From assembly GCA_009760855.2 (NCBI GenBank), contig WPIO01000185.1, forward strand, positions 1 through 64,000: DNA of 64,000 nucleotides, read 5' to 3'. The stretch's first letter is position 1, and every line of letters begins with the position of its first letter. The translations under genes were made by a program, and so were the position numbers. This DNA is from Cristatella mucedo. Taxonomy: Eukaryota; Bryozoa; Phylactolaemata; Cristatellidae. Positions 35,836-49,439 of this stretch are shown here, one piece after another. The notes beneath the pieces were generated by a model that saw nothing but the letters and a program-made list of their open reading frames with translations, made no database searches and was not told the DNA's origin.

Positions 35836-38554
35836 ATAGCACCGCAAGGGAAACGTTTCAGGCGCTTCCCGTATGACATCGGGCTCGAGCACACGAACAA
35901 GGTCATCAGCTGCATTAAACTTGACCTTGGTTTGAGGGAAGCACTTTAACCGCTGCGTCAGAAATGCACGGCATAAAGCTAAAACATGCATTTACCATTA
36001 TAGCTTAAACTAAGAAATAAATATTAAATCTTTAGTTACAAAAGAGTTAAGCATCTAATACCGGCTATTTAATTAGGCATGTTAACACTGTGGAGATTAT
36101 TTCTCAGCGGCGGGGTTACAGCTGCGGCGTCTGACCGGTCAAGCAGTCTTAATGACATCAGTCTGGCAGTCGGTGAGTCATTATGTAAACATGCATAGGC
36201 TTGGCCTAATACGTACACGCATATAAGCGCGTTCTTTAATTTTATATTTAATCTGAAAAATCAGCCTTCGGTACGCGAAGCAGGAAAGTTGTTGCAAGCG
36301 TGACCTGCGAATTTTAACCATGGGTCACTACGCGATCGACAGAAAATTTTTTCCAAAAACTGCTGTCTCATAGCGACCAAGCGATATATTTGCGTGACAT
36401 GGAAGGATAGAGGGTCAGAAATTAAAAGAGCTCTCAGCTATAATAGAAATCTGATAAAACATTCATTATCTGGTACTGCGATAAGAAGCACGCTGCGAGA
36501 AGGCTTGAAGACGAAGCGCTTCTGTCGCGATCATCGCGCCCTCGCGATACTTGGCCTAATTAAGCACTCGTTAAATAAAGCAAGATAAGCGCTACTTTTC
36601 GTACTAGTTCTCCTTGCTACCTTCGCTCGCCGAATGAAGCTGTTTCTAATACCGCGGAGGAGCGTTTTGGATTAAATATTACCGTGTTCTGGCTGTATAC
36701 TAATTCAGGGTGAGCGTTCACTTCCGAAAATAAAGCTGAAGTTGTTGCGAACATCTTACATGGAAAAAGGTACAGGTGAGACTTGTTTTAAGCATATCTG
36801 TTTTTCGTACTGAAGTGCGTAAGAAATTACGTGAAAATGTACTTCTAAACGCTCACTGCTTGGGGCTGGGTCAGCTTTGCCAACGGCAGCGGCGTTAAAT
36901 TCTCCGGCTGATTGCATCCTGTCTATTATCGTTTATAATTATTTCTTAACCTTATCTTTCCTATCATAAAGTGAGATCGCGATGTGGTTTCGGAATTACA
37001 CTTAACCGTGCTGATATTTTAAACGGTAATCTATAAGGCTAAGGCAGAGTTCGTCTCGACAAATACCAGACCGCCGCTGCCCGCTCTATTTTGCTGCATA
37101 AGCCTCTAGCAATGCTTGAGCGAATCTGCGATGACCATTCCGCAAAATATTATCAAGCACCTATCTTTGAGCGAACCCCTCAGGGCTAGCCGCAGCGGCA
37201 TTGAGCGCAGTTCCGCATTTTCCCTCGACAGGACGTCAGTCATTTGCCGTTCAAACGCGCTCACTACTGGCTCGACGTCCGCTGGAGCTTCTATTACCGC
37301 TGTAGTTGGAAATCATGCCCAACTGGGAGTTACTCGCTGCTGCGACGGCCATTTTTCAAAGTTCTTCTCAATGCAGCGACTCGAATAAAAGGCGTAACCA
37401 AGATTGTCATCTTTGGGGAAAGTACATTGAAAATGTTATGCAGGAAAAAGACCAGTCACGAATGAAAAAGAATAAAGCACGCGTTGCATTAAGTTTTGCG
37501 ACGCAATGTCTGCGGTCGCCTGTCAAGCTGAATTAGGACATAATTTCGTCGGTAGTGATAGTAGATGAGGTGCCCAGGCCACTGACCACGTTCTGGGCGC
37601 GGGAGAACCCCCCTCCCCCTTACGAGCCCCTTGGCTCCATAACTAGCTCAAATAATCTTTCCGCGACCTACTAAGAAGTTAGCTATGCAATCGGGCAACT
37701 TGAAGCAGCGGTTTCAGAAAAATGTCTGGAATGCTTACATTGTATAAGACTAGTGTATTGAAGGTTTCTACAAAAGCAGTGAATACTTACACAGTCGTAA
37801 ACGCAGCAATTGAATTACTCTGTTTAGAAACGGAGAAAGAAAATTGGAGATTATCTTAGCGTGACTTGGTTTTAAATGCGTTAATAAACTTGCAGTTATT
37901 AATTCACGGATCCAATTCAATTTCCAACGTTTCACGCTATAAGAGCATAATGTGTAGCTAACAAAGGCCTTAAGCAAATAGTCAAACAGCCGGGCCTACG
38001 CGTTTCAGAGCACCGCAGCCATTATCCATGAGTCAATTCATCGCACGACGACCGGTCCCCCTAACATATCAATCGAGATTTGCAAGTAGAATTTTCAGAT
38101 ATTTGCAAATAGAGAAAACAAGAATTAGGTTAGTAACCACTCGTCAAAAATAATGGGAAGAAGCTTCTGATGGATGCATAAAGATGGCGGCAGGTTATAC
38201 GTTGATTAAAAGCTAAATTATTGTAATCCAAGGAAAAATCTTGCATAGACAGGGTTACTCGAAATATCTTCGTTCAATCGTTCACTTGGGCGAATTTAGG
38301 AAACGTGGATAGGACGAAATAGCGTAAGAAGAGTGTGTCTGCAGTACATGGTTACAGGAATCGACAGACAGCATGCATAAAGTAACCAAGCGAGTTGCTA
38401 GAAGTTCAGCCACTGTCCTTTAGTTTTGTTCGTCGGTCATTTTCGAGTAGTATTTCCTAATTTATTGACGGTATTGCGATAGCTGCGCTTACGTCTAACG
38501 TATGGAGTAGCTTTAGATAGCAATTGTTTGCTTCCTAATGAGTCTTTGAGTTGT
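35836..38554. other. Unannotated host DNA
   Basis: No exon, repeat family or RNA gene recognised with confidence. A C-rich run lies at 37609-37620. Confidence 0.4.
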
Positions 38555-39120
38555 AATGTAATGGAACGTATCTCTATCTGTAACTCCACAAAGCCACAAA
38601 GACTGTGATGGTTACACAGAAGAGTTTTCCATAGCGAGCTCAAAGCCCAAGCGGCTTTCGATACGCATTTGGTAGCAAAAAAATTCTCATTTCAAGGAGA
38701 AAGTGAGAGGCAGCAGAGCACGAGTTAGGAGGGCAGTTAATGAAAGTAAGCAGGAAAGTAGTAGCTCAGGAAGGCTGGATAGGATGTTCAATTCTCGGCA
38801 GCTGGAGAGTGAGTAGATGTGGTTGCGTGAGAATTGTGGAAGCTAGGTCCGCAATCTAGGATTTGCAGAACAAAAGCTTTTATCTCAACGGTATTTAATC
38901 GTTGGAATAGAACAGCCAAACTATTTTCCATAGAGACCCTGAGGGCACGAGTAGGCTGAAACGGATGCAGCAGTTCAGCTGGGATGAGAGAGCCAAGCTG
39001 TGGCTGGCCTAGATGGTCAGCGTGAGAAATTTACTATATATCTATTGATCAATGGGCAGCTATCCAAGCTCTGTCATCAACGGGGACACATGGTCAAACG
39101 TCTGGGATTTTTAAAGTAGC
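38555..39120 (-). mobile_element. LINE family 2, reverse copy
   Basis: Reverse complement resembles 48290-48830: TTGTAATGTAATGG tail near 38549, then the CGAATGCGTA-type segment and upstream reverse-transcriptase C-terminal coding sequence. Heavily mutated. Confidence 0.7.
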
Positions 39121-39441
39121 TTTGCTGCCATATTCATCAACAGCTGCAGTGACCTCGTGGCTTTTCTTGGCAGTCCAGCCAAAATGTAACTGCAATAATC
39201 TAGCGGAGACAGAACTAGGAAGAAAGATATATTTCTTGCAAGCCACAGTGACAACTTGCATGCATGACATGGGTTGCAATATAATATTGTACGTTATTAA
39301 ATATAGTGTCTCTATGTCTAGAGAAAAAACACTCTGATGTACGTCTATCATCTTTACGCGACCACGTGAATAAACACCTGCCGCTTGCTGTATTCAGCTA
39401 GTTGTATTTAGGAAGAGTTATCTCGCTGCCGTATAGGAAGT

Positions 39442-39650
<209 letters not shown>

Positions 39651-39657
39651 CTTTCAC

Positions 39658-39828
39658 AGTGAGTCGTGATTGCACGCTAGATAAAGAGGTTGCTTTTCAT
39701 GACCTCGGTCCTGAGGTCGTGGGTTTGAATCCTGTGCTGGGCGATCCCTAAATACCGCTGCAAGCGGTAGTGATAGCCGTAAAGGTCCTTCTGTTGGCAT
39801 ACAAAGGAGGTTGTTGAATCAACTAGTA
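39658..39828 (+). mobile_element. tRNA-derived SINE family 1
   Basis: Forward copy: GTCGTGGGTTTGAATCC B-box at about 39715-39731 and GCAAGCGGTAGTGATAGCC body. It lies between two (CT)n tracts (39445-39650 and 39838-39898). Confidence 0.88.
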
Positions 39829-39836
39829 TGCTCCCA

Positions 39837-39900
<64 letters not shown>

Positions 39901-40534
39901 CTATCTTGCTTGGAGCTGTAGAGCTCTGTAAATGCAGCCGGCAGAGGAGCACGATGTAACACACTTAGAGCATCACCGGCGGCTGCTCGCTTTGCTATTC
40001 GAAAAAGCCCTGCAATTTAGCTAGCACATTTCATACCATGGCATTTTCAAAAGAGTAAGATTTTTTGCAGCGCGTTTCGATGTTCTGCTACTTACACACA
40101 GATTCCACTCCAACAGTGTTACAGCCCTGCATCGATTTTACGTATTGGCTGTAGTCGCATACTGCAGCAGAAAAACACTCAGCTTTAGCAAAGTTGTAAA
40201 TATAAACACGCCCGGTTACTCAGCTTAGCATTTTGCTTTGACGTGTACTGCGAATCTGCTTTCTGCGATACAGTGGTTTAATGAAATTCAAACGAAACCT
40301 GTTCACATTTGACTTTCAGGCTTACCTGTGCGTGATTCCGTGCAATTTTTATTGTTAATCAAGAGTAGTATTAGCCTGCTTGCTTTCCTATGCGCTATTA
40401 ATGGTAGTCTAATAGTGATTTTTCGGATGCACTTTTGCATGCTTGCCAAGTCATGATGCCATGCTGGTCGTAAAATTTTGCTTAGCTGCATTGAGTCATG
40501 CTCTTCCTACCGCTGTATTTATTGAGCTCTAGAG

Positions 40535-40676
40535 CTCCACACAAGAGAGAAAGGAGAGAGGGAGATCGAGCGAGCGAGCGAGAAAGACAGAGAGAGAGAG
40601 AAAGAGAGCGAGAGAGAAAGAGAGCGAGAGAGAAAGAGAGAGAGAAAGAGAGAGAAAGAGAAAGAGAGAGAGAGAA
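40535..40676 (+). repeat. (GA)n / (GAAA)n microsatellite
   Basis: Purine repeat with periodic AAAGAGAG units. The Arg/Glu open frame across it is an artefact. Confidence 0.95.
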
Positions 40677-41262
40677 TGCTCATCCGGCAATTTTTTAAGC
40701 ACTGGCAAAGCTAATTGGTTGGCTTATTATGCAAGAGACTTATTTTGATTGTTATTGCTATTGAAGAGTTAAGCTTTGTAGTAGCGGCATTAGCCTACTC
40801 TTGATAAGAGCTTTTTGATAAAGTTGCTAGTGAGTTTGGTGTCCTGCCAGTGGAAATACAGATTGAACCGTCTGCATTGAGACTAACTGATAAAACAATG
40901 TTTTGCTCAAGCTGCAATGAATTCGGAGACCACTAGGTTAACTGTAATAAATCGAGGAAAATATTAAGATTGGTTAAACCATTGAATAAAGATTTAACGT
41001 ATCTTTTGAACGACAAACTTTAAAAAGACTTATCAGAAGTTCTGAAGAATAAAAAGTATGGGGAAAGCATTTTATAGCCAATAAGGTAAACCCTGTCTAA
41101 TAAGCAAACTAGAAGGAAGCGATGCGTGACGTTCGTTCTAGCATTTCACAAACGTCTATGTCCGCCATAGTGGCCAAATCATATGACCTTTAAATAGCAG
41201 CGTTTCAGGAAAAACATTTTTTCTAGGCGCTACTACTCGGATATACACTGTAATCCACGTAC

Positions 41263-41402
41263 CGGATCTGTCAGAAGCTGGTGCTGAAATGAAGCCAGCT
41301 GTAAACGCACTGGTTTTAATGAGCCCCGCTCCAATAGTCTTGTAGACAACTGTGAGCTTTCCAATAAAGTCCATGCTTGATGGTAGCTTTGGTCCGCAGA
41401 AT
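41263..41402 (-). CDS. Host CUB-domain exon 2
   Basis: Second half of a CUB domain. Acceptor TTTTCCCAAACAG at 41403 onward; donor GATCCG/GTACGT at 41257-41262. 140 bp, entering in phase 2 and leaving in phase 1. Reads FCGPKLPSSM, then K-L-T-V-V-Y-K and T-A-F-T-A-G-F-I-S-A, the CUB pattern (Y/F)CG-x-x-x-P ... L-x-V-x-F ... G-F-x-A. Extracellular, probably protein-binding. The gene must continue towards lower coordinates. Confidence 0.78.
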
Positions 41403-41529
41403 CTGTTTGGGAAAAGGTGGATTAGTTTTGGCTGCGACCCTACTTCGCCGGATGTGCCATAACTAGACCTCATTTAAAATGCATACAAAAGAGCTATTGC
41501 AATATAAATATAATTCATTTTCATTTTTC

Positions 41530-41680
41530 TGTAGAGCCGTAAGAGAACTTGATCTCAATTCAGTCGCTTCACATATGCCTCGGGGCTTGAGCCCACGACC
41601 TCAGCCAGACCTCGGTCGGTGCGAGCACCTTGACCGCTGGACCAAATCAGCTCAGCCAACAACATCTAAAATTTCAAAGT
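41530..41680 (-). mobile_element. tRNA-derived SINE family 2
   Basis: Reverse copy in the intron between the CUB exons, with TTTGGTCCAGCGGTCAAGG A-box-like and GTGGGCTCAAGCC B-box-like sequence in its own sense. Forward copy at 47360. Confidence 0.78.
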
Positions 41681-41744
41681 CCATGCTAAGTTCCATTAAA
41701 AAACTAAGCTGGTTTTTAGCAGGACACAGCTAGCAGCTACATAC

Positions 41745-41955
41745 GGTCCAGTAAAGTGCAGTCCCACCCAGACTCCGACGTAGTCGTTTGGAAAGCCGTT
41801 TGAAGCATAACTACACCTCGGTAGATTCATTGTCCAAAACTGAAGTTTAGACCTTGATCCAAGCGTGGGAATACAATTCCAGTAGCAGAACGTAGCTGCT
41901 GCATTTCCAGGTGCTATTATTTGTCCACTGTTGGCAATGTCCGCATTGCAGGTGG
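41745..41955 (-). CDS. Host CUB-domain exon 1
   Basis: First half of the CUB domain. Acceptor TTCTTTTTTGCAG precedes 41955 and donor GGACC/GTATGT follows 41745. 211 bp, phase 1 in and phase 2 out, matching exon 41263-41402 exactly, so the CUB module is a symmetric 1-1 unit as in many shuffled domains. Reads T-C-N-A-D ... G-Q-I-I-A-P-G ... C-Y-W ... L-P-R-C-S-Y: Cys1, the G-x-I-x-(S/A)-P-G turn, aromatic-W and the second Cys of CUB. The acidic calcium site of many CUBs is not obvious. Confidence 0.8.
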
Positions 41956-42724
41956 CTGCAAAAAAGAACGACCTCGCAAGTATGAACATATCTCGACTCT
42001 CATGAACTTCATGAACTACTGATTGTGGCGAAATATATTGCTCTGTCGACGAGTCACGCAGCAAGAAGGCACGTGACGCTTGCCAAGTATCGCAGCCACG
42101 ATGTATTCAGTGGGGGGGTCGGTAACGAGCAGTTCAAGCGGTCAAGTGCGCTAGGTTCAAATGGCACAAGGCAGCACTCAATGTACCGCTTTACGTTACC
42201 TCGGACGTAAGCGACACTCGCGTTACATGCAGGTACACAGTGTATCTATGTACAGTGCATCCAGGTTGAGTGCGCCAACGACTGACGATAAGCAGCGTGC
42301 CGTGCATTAACAATAAAAATTGACCTCGGACACAGGATTATGCAGGTACGTGGCCCGACGGAACCAACGGACAGCGAGCAAGCGGCCGAACCCGGATCTA
42401 GCCATGCATGTCCATCTCTATTAAGTGTCCATCCATATATATGTCCATCTCCACATCGCCGCCAAATTTAATGGGTTATATACTGAAGAACTCTCTATCC
42501 CTAACTTAGGGCCCAAAGGTTTTCGTTGTCAGCTTGGAAGCCAAAATAATCTCTCCCACGCATCGACAGAAATTCCCAAGTCTGGCAAGGTCATGAGGTT
42601 AGCCAAAGCTATCAGTAGCATGGAAGTAGGAGTTCAAGGCTGACTAAAAAAGGCCTTCCAGAGCTTACGTAAGCAGAGATATCATGTAGCGATGCGCAAG
42701 AATTGTCGGAGCTGCATGCTGTAG

Positions 42725-42727
<3 letters not shown>

Positions 42728-42813
<86 letters not shown>

Positions 42814-42830
42814 GATAGATAGATAGATGT
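42728..42830 (+). repeat. (TA)n(GA)n microsatellite
   Basis: Pure dinucleotide tracts that switch from TA to GA. Confidence 0.95.
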
Positions 42831-43520
42831 AGCAACAGTGCAATTATTATTATTATAAAGGTTCTTGATTTTATAAATACGTCAATCGTATAAGTGAAAC
42901 TACTTAACAGGATTGCAATGAAAAATGTTTTATTCTTTTGCCCTAAGAGTATTGATTAGGTCTATTTGACATCTTTTATTATTTCTGCTCTGACTGCTCC
43001 TCAAAAACATTCACGTCGTGCAGTTTTAAATTCTGACACTAATCTTTGGTTTTATATTTCAACTTCACTAGAAAATTTTAACTTTTAAATTTCGGTAATC
43101 TAAAACATTTTAGGTACTTCGTTGGTTATAGCTCTCCTGCTACAGCCTTAGCTATTCCCTGAGTTTATTCTCTATGGGGCGCGATTATATACCGTAGTTG
43201 ATGCACGATTACTTTATAGACTGCTAGTTGAAATGACCTTTCATGGCGGTGTAGAACGTTCAAAGTTGCGAACCAGCACCACTGCGTTATGTCATTGAGC
43301 CACGATGCTATGTGCATAAGGCTCTCTGCCTATGTGAAGTTGCTCCGCTAACCCAGTCTAGCGCTTCATTGCCTGAATAAGAAATAGTAATAAAAGAGTA
43401 TATGTCGTTCGTACGTTGCTCTCAAACTAATTTAAGCTATATTATGAGCTCTATTATTATTATTAGCTCTATTATTATATACCTGCTTATAATGGGCCCG
43501 CTGCGTGAGGACGGTGCCAC
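42831..43520. other. Unannotated intron sequence
   Basis: Inside the proposed first intron of the CUB gene; no feature recognised. Confidence 0.4.
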
Positions 43521-43524
43521 TAAT

Positions 43525-43612
43525 CTTGTGATAATTGTATTCAATACAGCATCTGTAAAGTACCTAGAAAGAGATTCCATTCTCTGGGGGTGCTATATAA
43601 ATGTATCGTTAT
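43525..43612 (+). mobile_element. LINE family 1, 3' tail
   Basis: Terminal motif AAAGTACCTAGAAAGAGATT followed by the short tail ATATAAATGTATCG. Confidence 0.7.
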
Positions 43613-44195
43613 AATTGCTACTGAATCATGCACGGGGAGAGAGGTAAAGCACACCAGAAACAAAGAAACTACAAGTTCGCTGGGGCAAGAGGGAGTCTGA
43701 CTTTAGCAGATGCGCCTTACAGTAAGACTTAACAGATGCACGGTCATTTGTGGGAAGCGACTGCAGCCGAAATTAAGCTCCGAACTTGTTGTGTGTGATG
43801 CATAACGTCATTTACCGACAAGTAATCGAAATTTTTCTTAAACCAATTCGTAAAGCTCAAGCTGCTAGATGACAATCGTAGAGGTAATCATTACTATCTC
43901 GCCTGCGATGCTTACACTTCATTTTCTATATTCCATGCTTTTTTCATTTTGCCTTGCGGAAGCCTCTATAGCCTGAGAAAGGCTCGAGAAATTCTCTGCT
44001 TTTGCTGCACTGGTGAAGCCCAAAGGTGTACTTTTTAATTTTAAACTAGACTTCTACGCATCCATCCAGTTTGTATCGTAATATTCTTTAACTTGTTACT
44101 CGTATTTATTTTTTCCATCCCTTGTTTAAAATGCAGAACAGACAAAGAGCCGAGGCCGTGCGTCACTCGATGCCACGCAGCAGCGGCTAGCTCAC

Positions 44196-44328
44196 CTGTC
44201 TGCCGCTTTCCTCGTAAAGCCTGCGAGCCATCGTCTGCATTCTTGGCGTAGCTCAGCGATCCGTTTGCAGCTGCGTGTCGTGGGTAGCAGGCAGATAGCA
44301 AGGCCAGCGCCACTATGAAGAGTGCCAT
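44196..44328 (-). CDS. Host signal-peptide exon of a CUB-domain secreted protein
   Basis: ATG at 44326-44328 opens a classic signal peptide: MALFIVALALLSA followed by a polar Y-P-R-H-A-A-A cleavage region. A short propeptide with a furin-like R-G-K-R site follows. The donor ACAG/GTGAGC is at 44191-44195 and the exon ends in phase 1. It joins in frame to the CUB exon at 41955 across a 2.2-kb intron. Open frame upstream of the ATG lacks another ATG. Secreted, perhaps proteolytically matured. Confidence 0.75.
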
Positions 44329-44383
44329 CTCCAGGCCTGCGCGGCTCTTGAAGTTGACGCATTTCAAATCCGTACGCTTGGTC

Positions 44384-44391
44384 TTTTTATA
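44384..44391 (-). promoter_or_regulatory. TATA box of the CUB gene
   Basis: TATAAAAA on the reverse strand, 56 bp upstream of the signal-peptide ATG, which would give a 5' untranslated region of about 25-30 bases. Confidence 0.55.
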
Positions 44392-44929
44392 ATCCGCGCT
44401 GCTGGTCAGCTGACCGCGCGCTCGCCTCAGCCTCTCGAGCGAAGCCTTCAGCCTGCGTCAATCCAGCTCCGCTGCGTCACGCAGCCAGCATGAGTCTCAG
44501 CCGAGCCGCACCACACCGCACCGCCCCACCCCGCCCTTTTCCGGTGCTTTGTTGGTTCCAAGCGAAACAGTGCCCGTGAAACCGACGCGCTGCCTGCATG
44601 CGGAAACAAGAAGCATGGGTGCCAGTATTTGCTCGGGCTCGTTGAAAGTGACTGCATTCGCTGCCCCCTGCATTAGCGCGACGATCGCGAGAAGATTCCA
44701 AGCATCGCTAGAGCGAATTCTTTTCACGCACCACGACGACGGACGCTATCGAGGCTACTCTGACCACTTATATTTGAACTAGTTTGGTCTAGCCTTGTGT
44801 GCGGGCGGTCCTTTGTAATGTCACCGAGGCGAGAGAACTCGATACGATTGCTATTCTTAAGATACTACAGGGTTTTTCTGAAAACTTCTCATTACGTTTG
44901 CATTACACACTTTTACATCTCGTTTTACA

Positions 44930-45695
<766 letters not shown>

Positions 45696-45699
45696 GCGT

Positions 45700-47084
45700 T
45701 TGAAGGAGACACGATGCTGGGCAGTAGTTTTGACTAGACGCTTTTTGACATTTTTAATACTCGTTGCACCACAATAACTCATCCAAGCGTGACAGACCTG
45801 GCGTTTTGTAAGCCACTGTGCCATGCATACGCATGTTTTCCAAGACTAATTAATATATTAGGAGAAAGCATAGAAAACCATTGTTAATAATCTATTGAGG
45901 CACTCTGCAGCTTCTATGCCAGAAGCAATTACCCGACTTTTATTACAGCTTAGGGTCGCTGATCACTAGAAACGCTGATTGATAATATCCTCTGAATCGT
46001 ATTCATGTAAACATACAAAGCTTAGCACAGGGATATATTGGCTCGCTGAGGCACAATACTTGACGTGTCGTCCTTGTCCTCAATATATGTAAATATGCGT
46101 AATATAGTACGTCGCTTTAGATGAATATAGTACGTCGCTTAGTACAATGCATCGCTTTAGAGCGTCCAAGGAGAGCCCGATCTCCATCCCAGCTCTGTAA
46201 GACTGGCTGCGGGAGAATCAAGAGAGCCCGAGGATTTGCGACGTGCACGTGCATCAAGCGTGCACGTCGCAAACAAGCGCCATGCTTAGGCTGGCATGGC
46301 TAAAGCAAGTGTGAAGGCCGCCGCTCGTGGCCGCCGCTCGGGAAAAACCTTTGGCTGGTGGCGACGCGCACTGAATCGCGCACAGTTACCTAAGGAAAAC
46401 GGAGCCTCCGGAAACGGAAACGGAAAGCGGACGACAACAATTTCATCGGGTCTGAGCCAAGGCTGACCGGAGCGCGTGCGTCTCGAGCTGAGACTTGAAA
46501 GCTTTCAGGCCATTAGCCAGGCATTCGCCGGAACTGAAAGCGAGCTCCAAGCATTTGGTCTGTACGAGCTGACGGCTTGAACGTCGGGAAAATTTCAATT
46601 AATTCCCCTGAGTCACGACGCACAAATTTTCGTAATGCTCAAGTGCCCCAAAGACATTTCTCTCGGACGGAGTCAAGGCTGCAACGGACTGGTAGTACGC
46701 TTTAGCCTCTTCTTGAATGTCGGCCTACTGGGCAATGACGCGACGTCAGTCGGAAAATGACTTGCCGCGCTTTGGGAGCATGGCGACTGTAGAAGCGGTC
46801 TCCAAGAGATTTGAAGAGTTACTGCTACACACTTGATTAGCGGTTTCCATGTCCGGATAGGAGTGGGCTGCATGCACAGTTCTAGCACCCGTCTCTGCCG
46901 ACGCGCTACGAATACTGGCGACGCCCGAAATTTTGCATCGGCTAGCAACGACGAGCGCCGATGCCTCAACATGAAACGTCCGCATTCATAACGTAGACAA
47001 GTCTACGCGTCACCAATAGGACGTTGCAGGCGTTCACCAACGGACGCGAGAGAAAAATCAGCTCCGCGGTGGCCTGGAGTTCAA
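45700..47084. other. Unannotated host DNA
   Basis: Nothing supportable. A short direct repeat (TAGTACGTCGCTT) occurs near 46106 and 46128. Confidence 0.4.
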
Positions 47085-47089
47085 ATGAG

Positions 47090-47270
47090 CTCTCTTGCAA
47101 ATGCCTCAGCACCGGAGGCTCCGCTCCAGAGGCACTGCGCCGGAGGCTCCGCTCCAGAGGCACTGCGCCGGAGGCTCCGCTCTAGAGGCACTGCGCCGGA
47201 GGCTCCGCTCCAGAGGCACTGCGCCGGAGGCTCCGCTCCAGAGGCACTGCGCCGGAGGCTCCGCTTCGGC
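47090..47270 (+). repeat. 28-bp tandem repeat (about 6 copies)
   Basis: Unit with GGAGGCTCCGCTCCAGAGG and CACTGCGCC, nearly perfect. Encodes artefactual Ser/Gly-rich frames on both strands because the unit is not a multiple of three. Confidence 0.95.
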
Positions 47271-47359
47271 ATTAGGGAGATCAGCTCCTCCTCCGTGCCT
47301 AAAAAGGGAGTACGTTCTCTACGAGTGCTGTACAATTTTCTATTATTACTATTATTATA

Positions 47360-47505
47360 GTTACAGAGTGAGATTTGGTCAAGCGGTTAAGGTGCTCGCG
47401 CCGACCAAGGTCTGACTGAGGTCATGGGCACGGGCCCTGAGGCATATGTGAAGCGCCTGAATAGAGATTAAGTTCTCTTGGGGCGCTATACAAATGAATT
47501 ATACA
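47360..47505 (+). mobile_element. tRNA-derived SINE family 2
   Basis: Forward copy: TTTGGTCAAGCGGTTAAGG A-box-like start, the GAGGTCATGGGCACGGGCC region and a LINE-1-like end (AGATTAAGTTCTCTTGGGGC), suggesting that it borrows the family 1 LINE 3' end for mobility. Confidence 0.8.
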
Positions 47506-47769
47506 TATATATAATTATATAACCAGTCCCCGCTCTCACAAACGCGCGGCGGCGGCTGCGGCTCTGCGATCCTCGCCGAGTGCTCCTCGGTGACAGAAGC
47601 CTTCTCGAGGTCAGGGGTCGCGAGATCAGATCACCTGGTCTCGCGACCCGTGAGATCCGCTACTGGTGGCACTAGCACCTCGTAAAATGAGACAGCGAGC
47701 CTATACCACCCTGCTCTGTGAGTCGTGAAATAAACGTCGTCTGGCGGTCGGTGCCTGCTCGCGACGATA

Positions 47770-48830
47770 ACTCAAGCTGCAGAGGTCCTTGCAAGCTATC
47801 GCCCAGTTTTCTTTCTTCCTTTATTGCCAAAGCCACTCGAAAAAACTGTCGCTAAGCACCTGGCAGCGCACGTTGAAAAGAATGAAATTTAAGTCGTAAA
47901 TCGGGATTCAGCTAAGCGCGTGGCCGGATTGGAAGGCTTTGCTCTTCTAATAGGCGATGCTGCCGTCGTGCGACAATCACCATGAACTCGAAATTTATTT
48001 TTGATAACTGCCTAAATTTTAACAGCTTCATTCAGAAGGCTGCTCCTACAGCTAGCCATCACGTCTGATCCCTATCTAAGATTAAAAATTGTCCTCCACG
48101 GTAGCTTGCAGAAAATTTAACTAGCACCTAAGTTCTGTCTTGGCTAGATTGTTGTATTCCGTATTGGCTGGGCCACCGATAAAAGACACTTGGCTACTGC
48201 AGCTGGCTATGAATATGGCTGCAAGGCTAGTTTCAAAATCCCGAAGGTTTGACTATGTGTCTCCTTTGCTAAATGGGCTAGGATAGCTGCCGGTTGATCA
48301 ACGGATACAGAGCAAAGTTCTTATGCTGACCTACAAGGCCCGCCACGGCTTGGCTCCTCCATACCTAGCTAAACTGCTGCACCAGTTTCAGCCTCTTCGT
48401 GCCCTCAGGTCCTGTATGTACAATAAATTAGCTGTTTCCTCCGCTTAAAGACCCTTGGCGACAGAAGCTTTAGCTCTGCAGGTCCTAGACTGCGGAACTC
48501 GTTTCCACAATTCTTACGCAACGACAACTACTCTCCTGCTGCCGATAATGGCTCATCCTTTTCAGTGGTCCTGAGCTGCTACTTCCAGGCTACCCATTAC
48601 CTCAACTGCTCTCCTGACTCTGCTACGCTTCCCACTTTCTCTTTGTTGCGTGACACGAAGTCAGTTGGCTACCGAATGCGTACCGAAAGCCGCTTAGGCT
48701 GTGAGTGCGCTGTACGAAACGTTCCTGCGTAACACCCACAGAGTCTTTATGGCTTTGTGGAGTTACAGACGGAGATACGCACACAAACACACTTTGTGGA
48801 GATACAGACGGAGATACATTAAATTGTATT
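47770..48830 (+). mobile_element. LINE family 2, RT C-terminal half and 3' end
   Basis: Starts with a Y-R-P-V-F-L-L-P-type fragment and contains L-P-V-D-Q-R-I-Q-S-K-V-L-M-L-T-Y-K-A near 48290 and a G-L-A-P-P-Y-L motif. The 3' end is shared with the virus flank. Many stops; dead copy. Confidence 0.75.
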
Positions 48831-48954
48831 TCACATCTCCTGCTGCGTGTGTACGGAATCTGTGCACCCTTTTGAAAGTGACCTCTGACGAAACGACCGC
48901 TAAGTCTGCTTACTTACAGCCATGTGAGATTCAATAAACCTGGGCCTACTTAGT

Positions 48955-49435
48955 TGGTTCATGCATTTGTGACGTCTCCTCTCAATTTTCGCCAATCGTC
49001 AACGTGCATATTTTTAATTCTTTGCACTTAGACGCTTCTAGCTGTAGCAAAACGTGACTTCTGTGCTTGTCTGTCGTGAATGTCCGAACTACCAAACTAT
49101 CGAACCAATTCTCGAAGACCTGCACTAGATTCACCATCAGGCAGTGCATCGGCTTCAAGTTCCTGTTGTCATTCAACGCCTGTTCGCTCCCAAAGCTTTA
49201 AGCTCGCTTGCCTGTGGCATGCCCTTACCTGATGACGTTTAAAAAGAAGCTAAACCCCACATGTTTCCCACAGCATTGGCTGGGTGCATTTGTGTTATAC
49301 TTTAGTGGTTACGCCCACTCTGTGAATTATCTCGCGAACCGATTGGCAATATTTTCCTTGCCACATTGGCAAAGTGCTTTACTAAGATTTTGTTCTCTTT
49401 GGCGCTGTAAAAATACTAATATTAGTATTATTAGC
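48955..49435 (+). mobile_element. LINE family 1, degraded 3' part
   Basis: Shares the L-x-F-x-V-L segment and ends with TTCTCTTTGGCGCTGTAAAAA and ATTAGTATTATTAGC. Confidence 0.6.
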
Positions 49436-49439
49436 ATCA

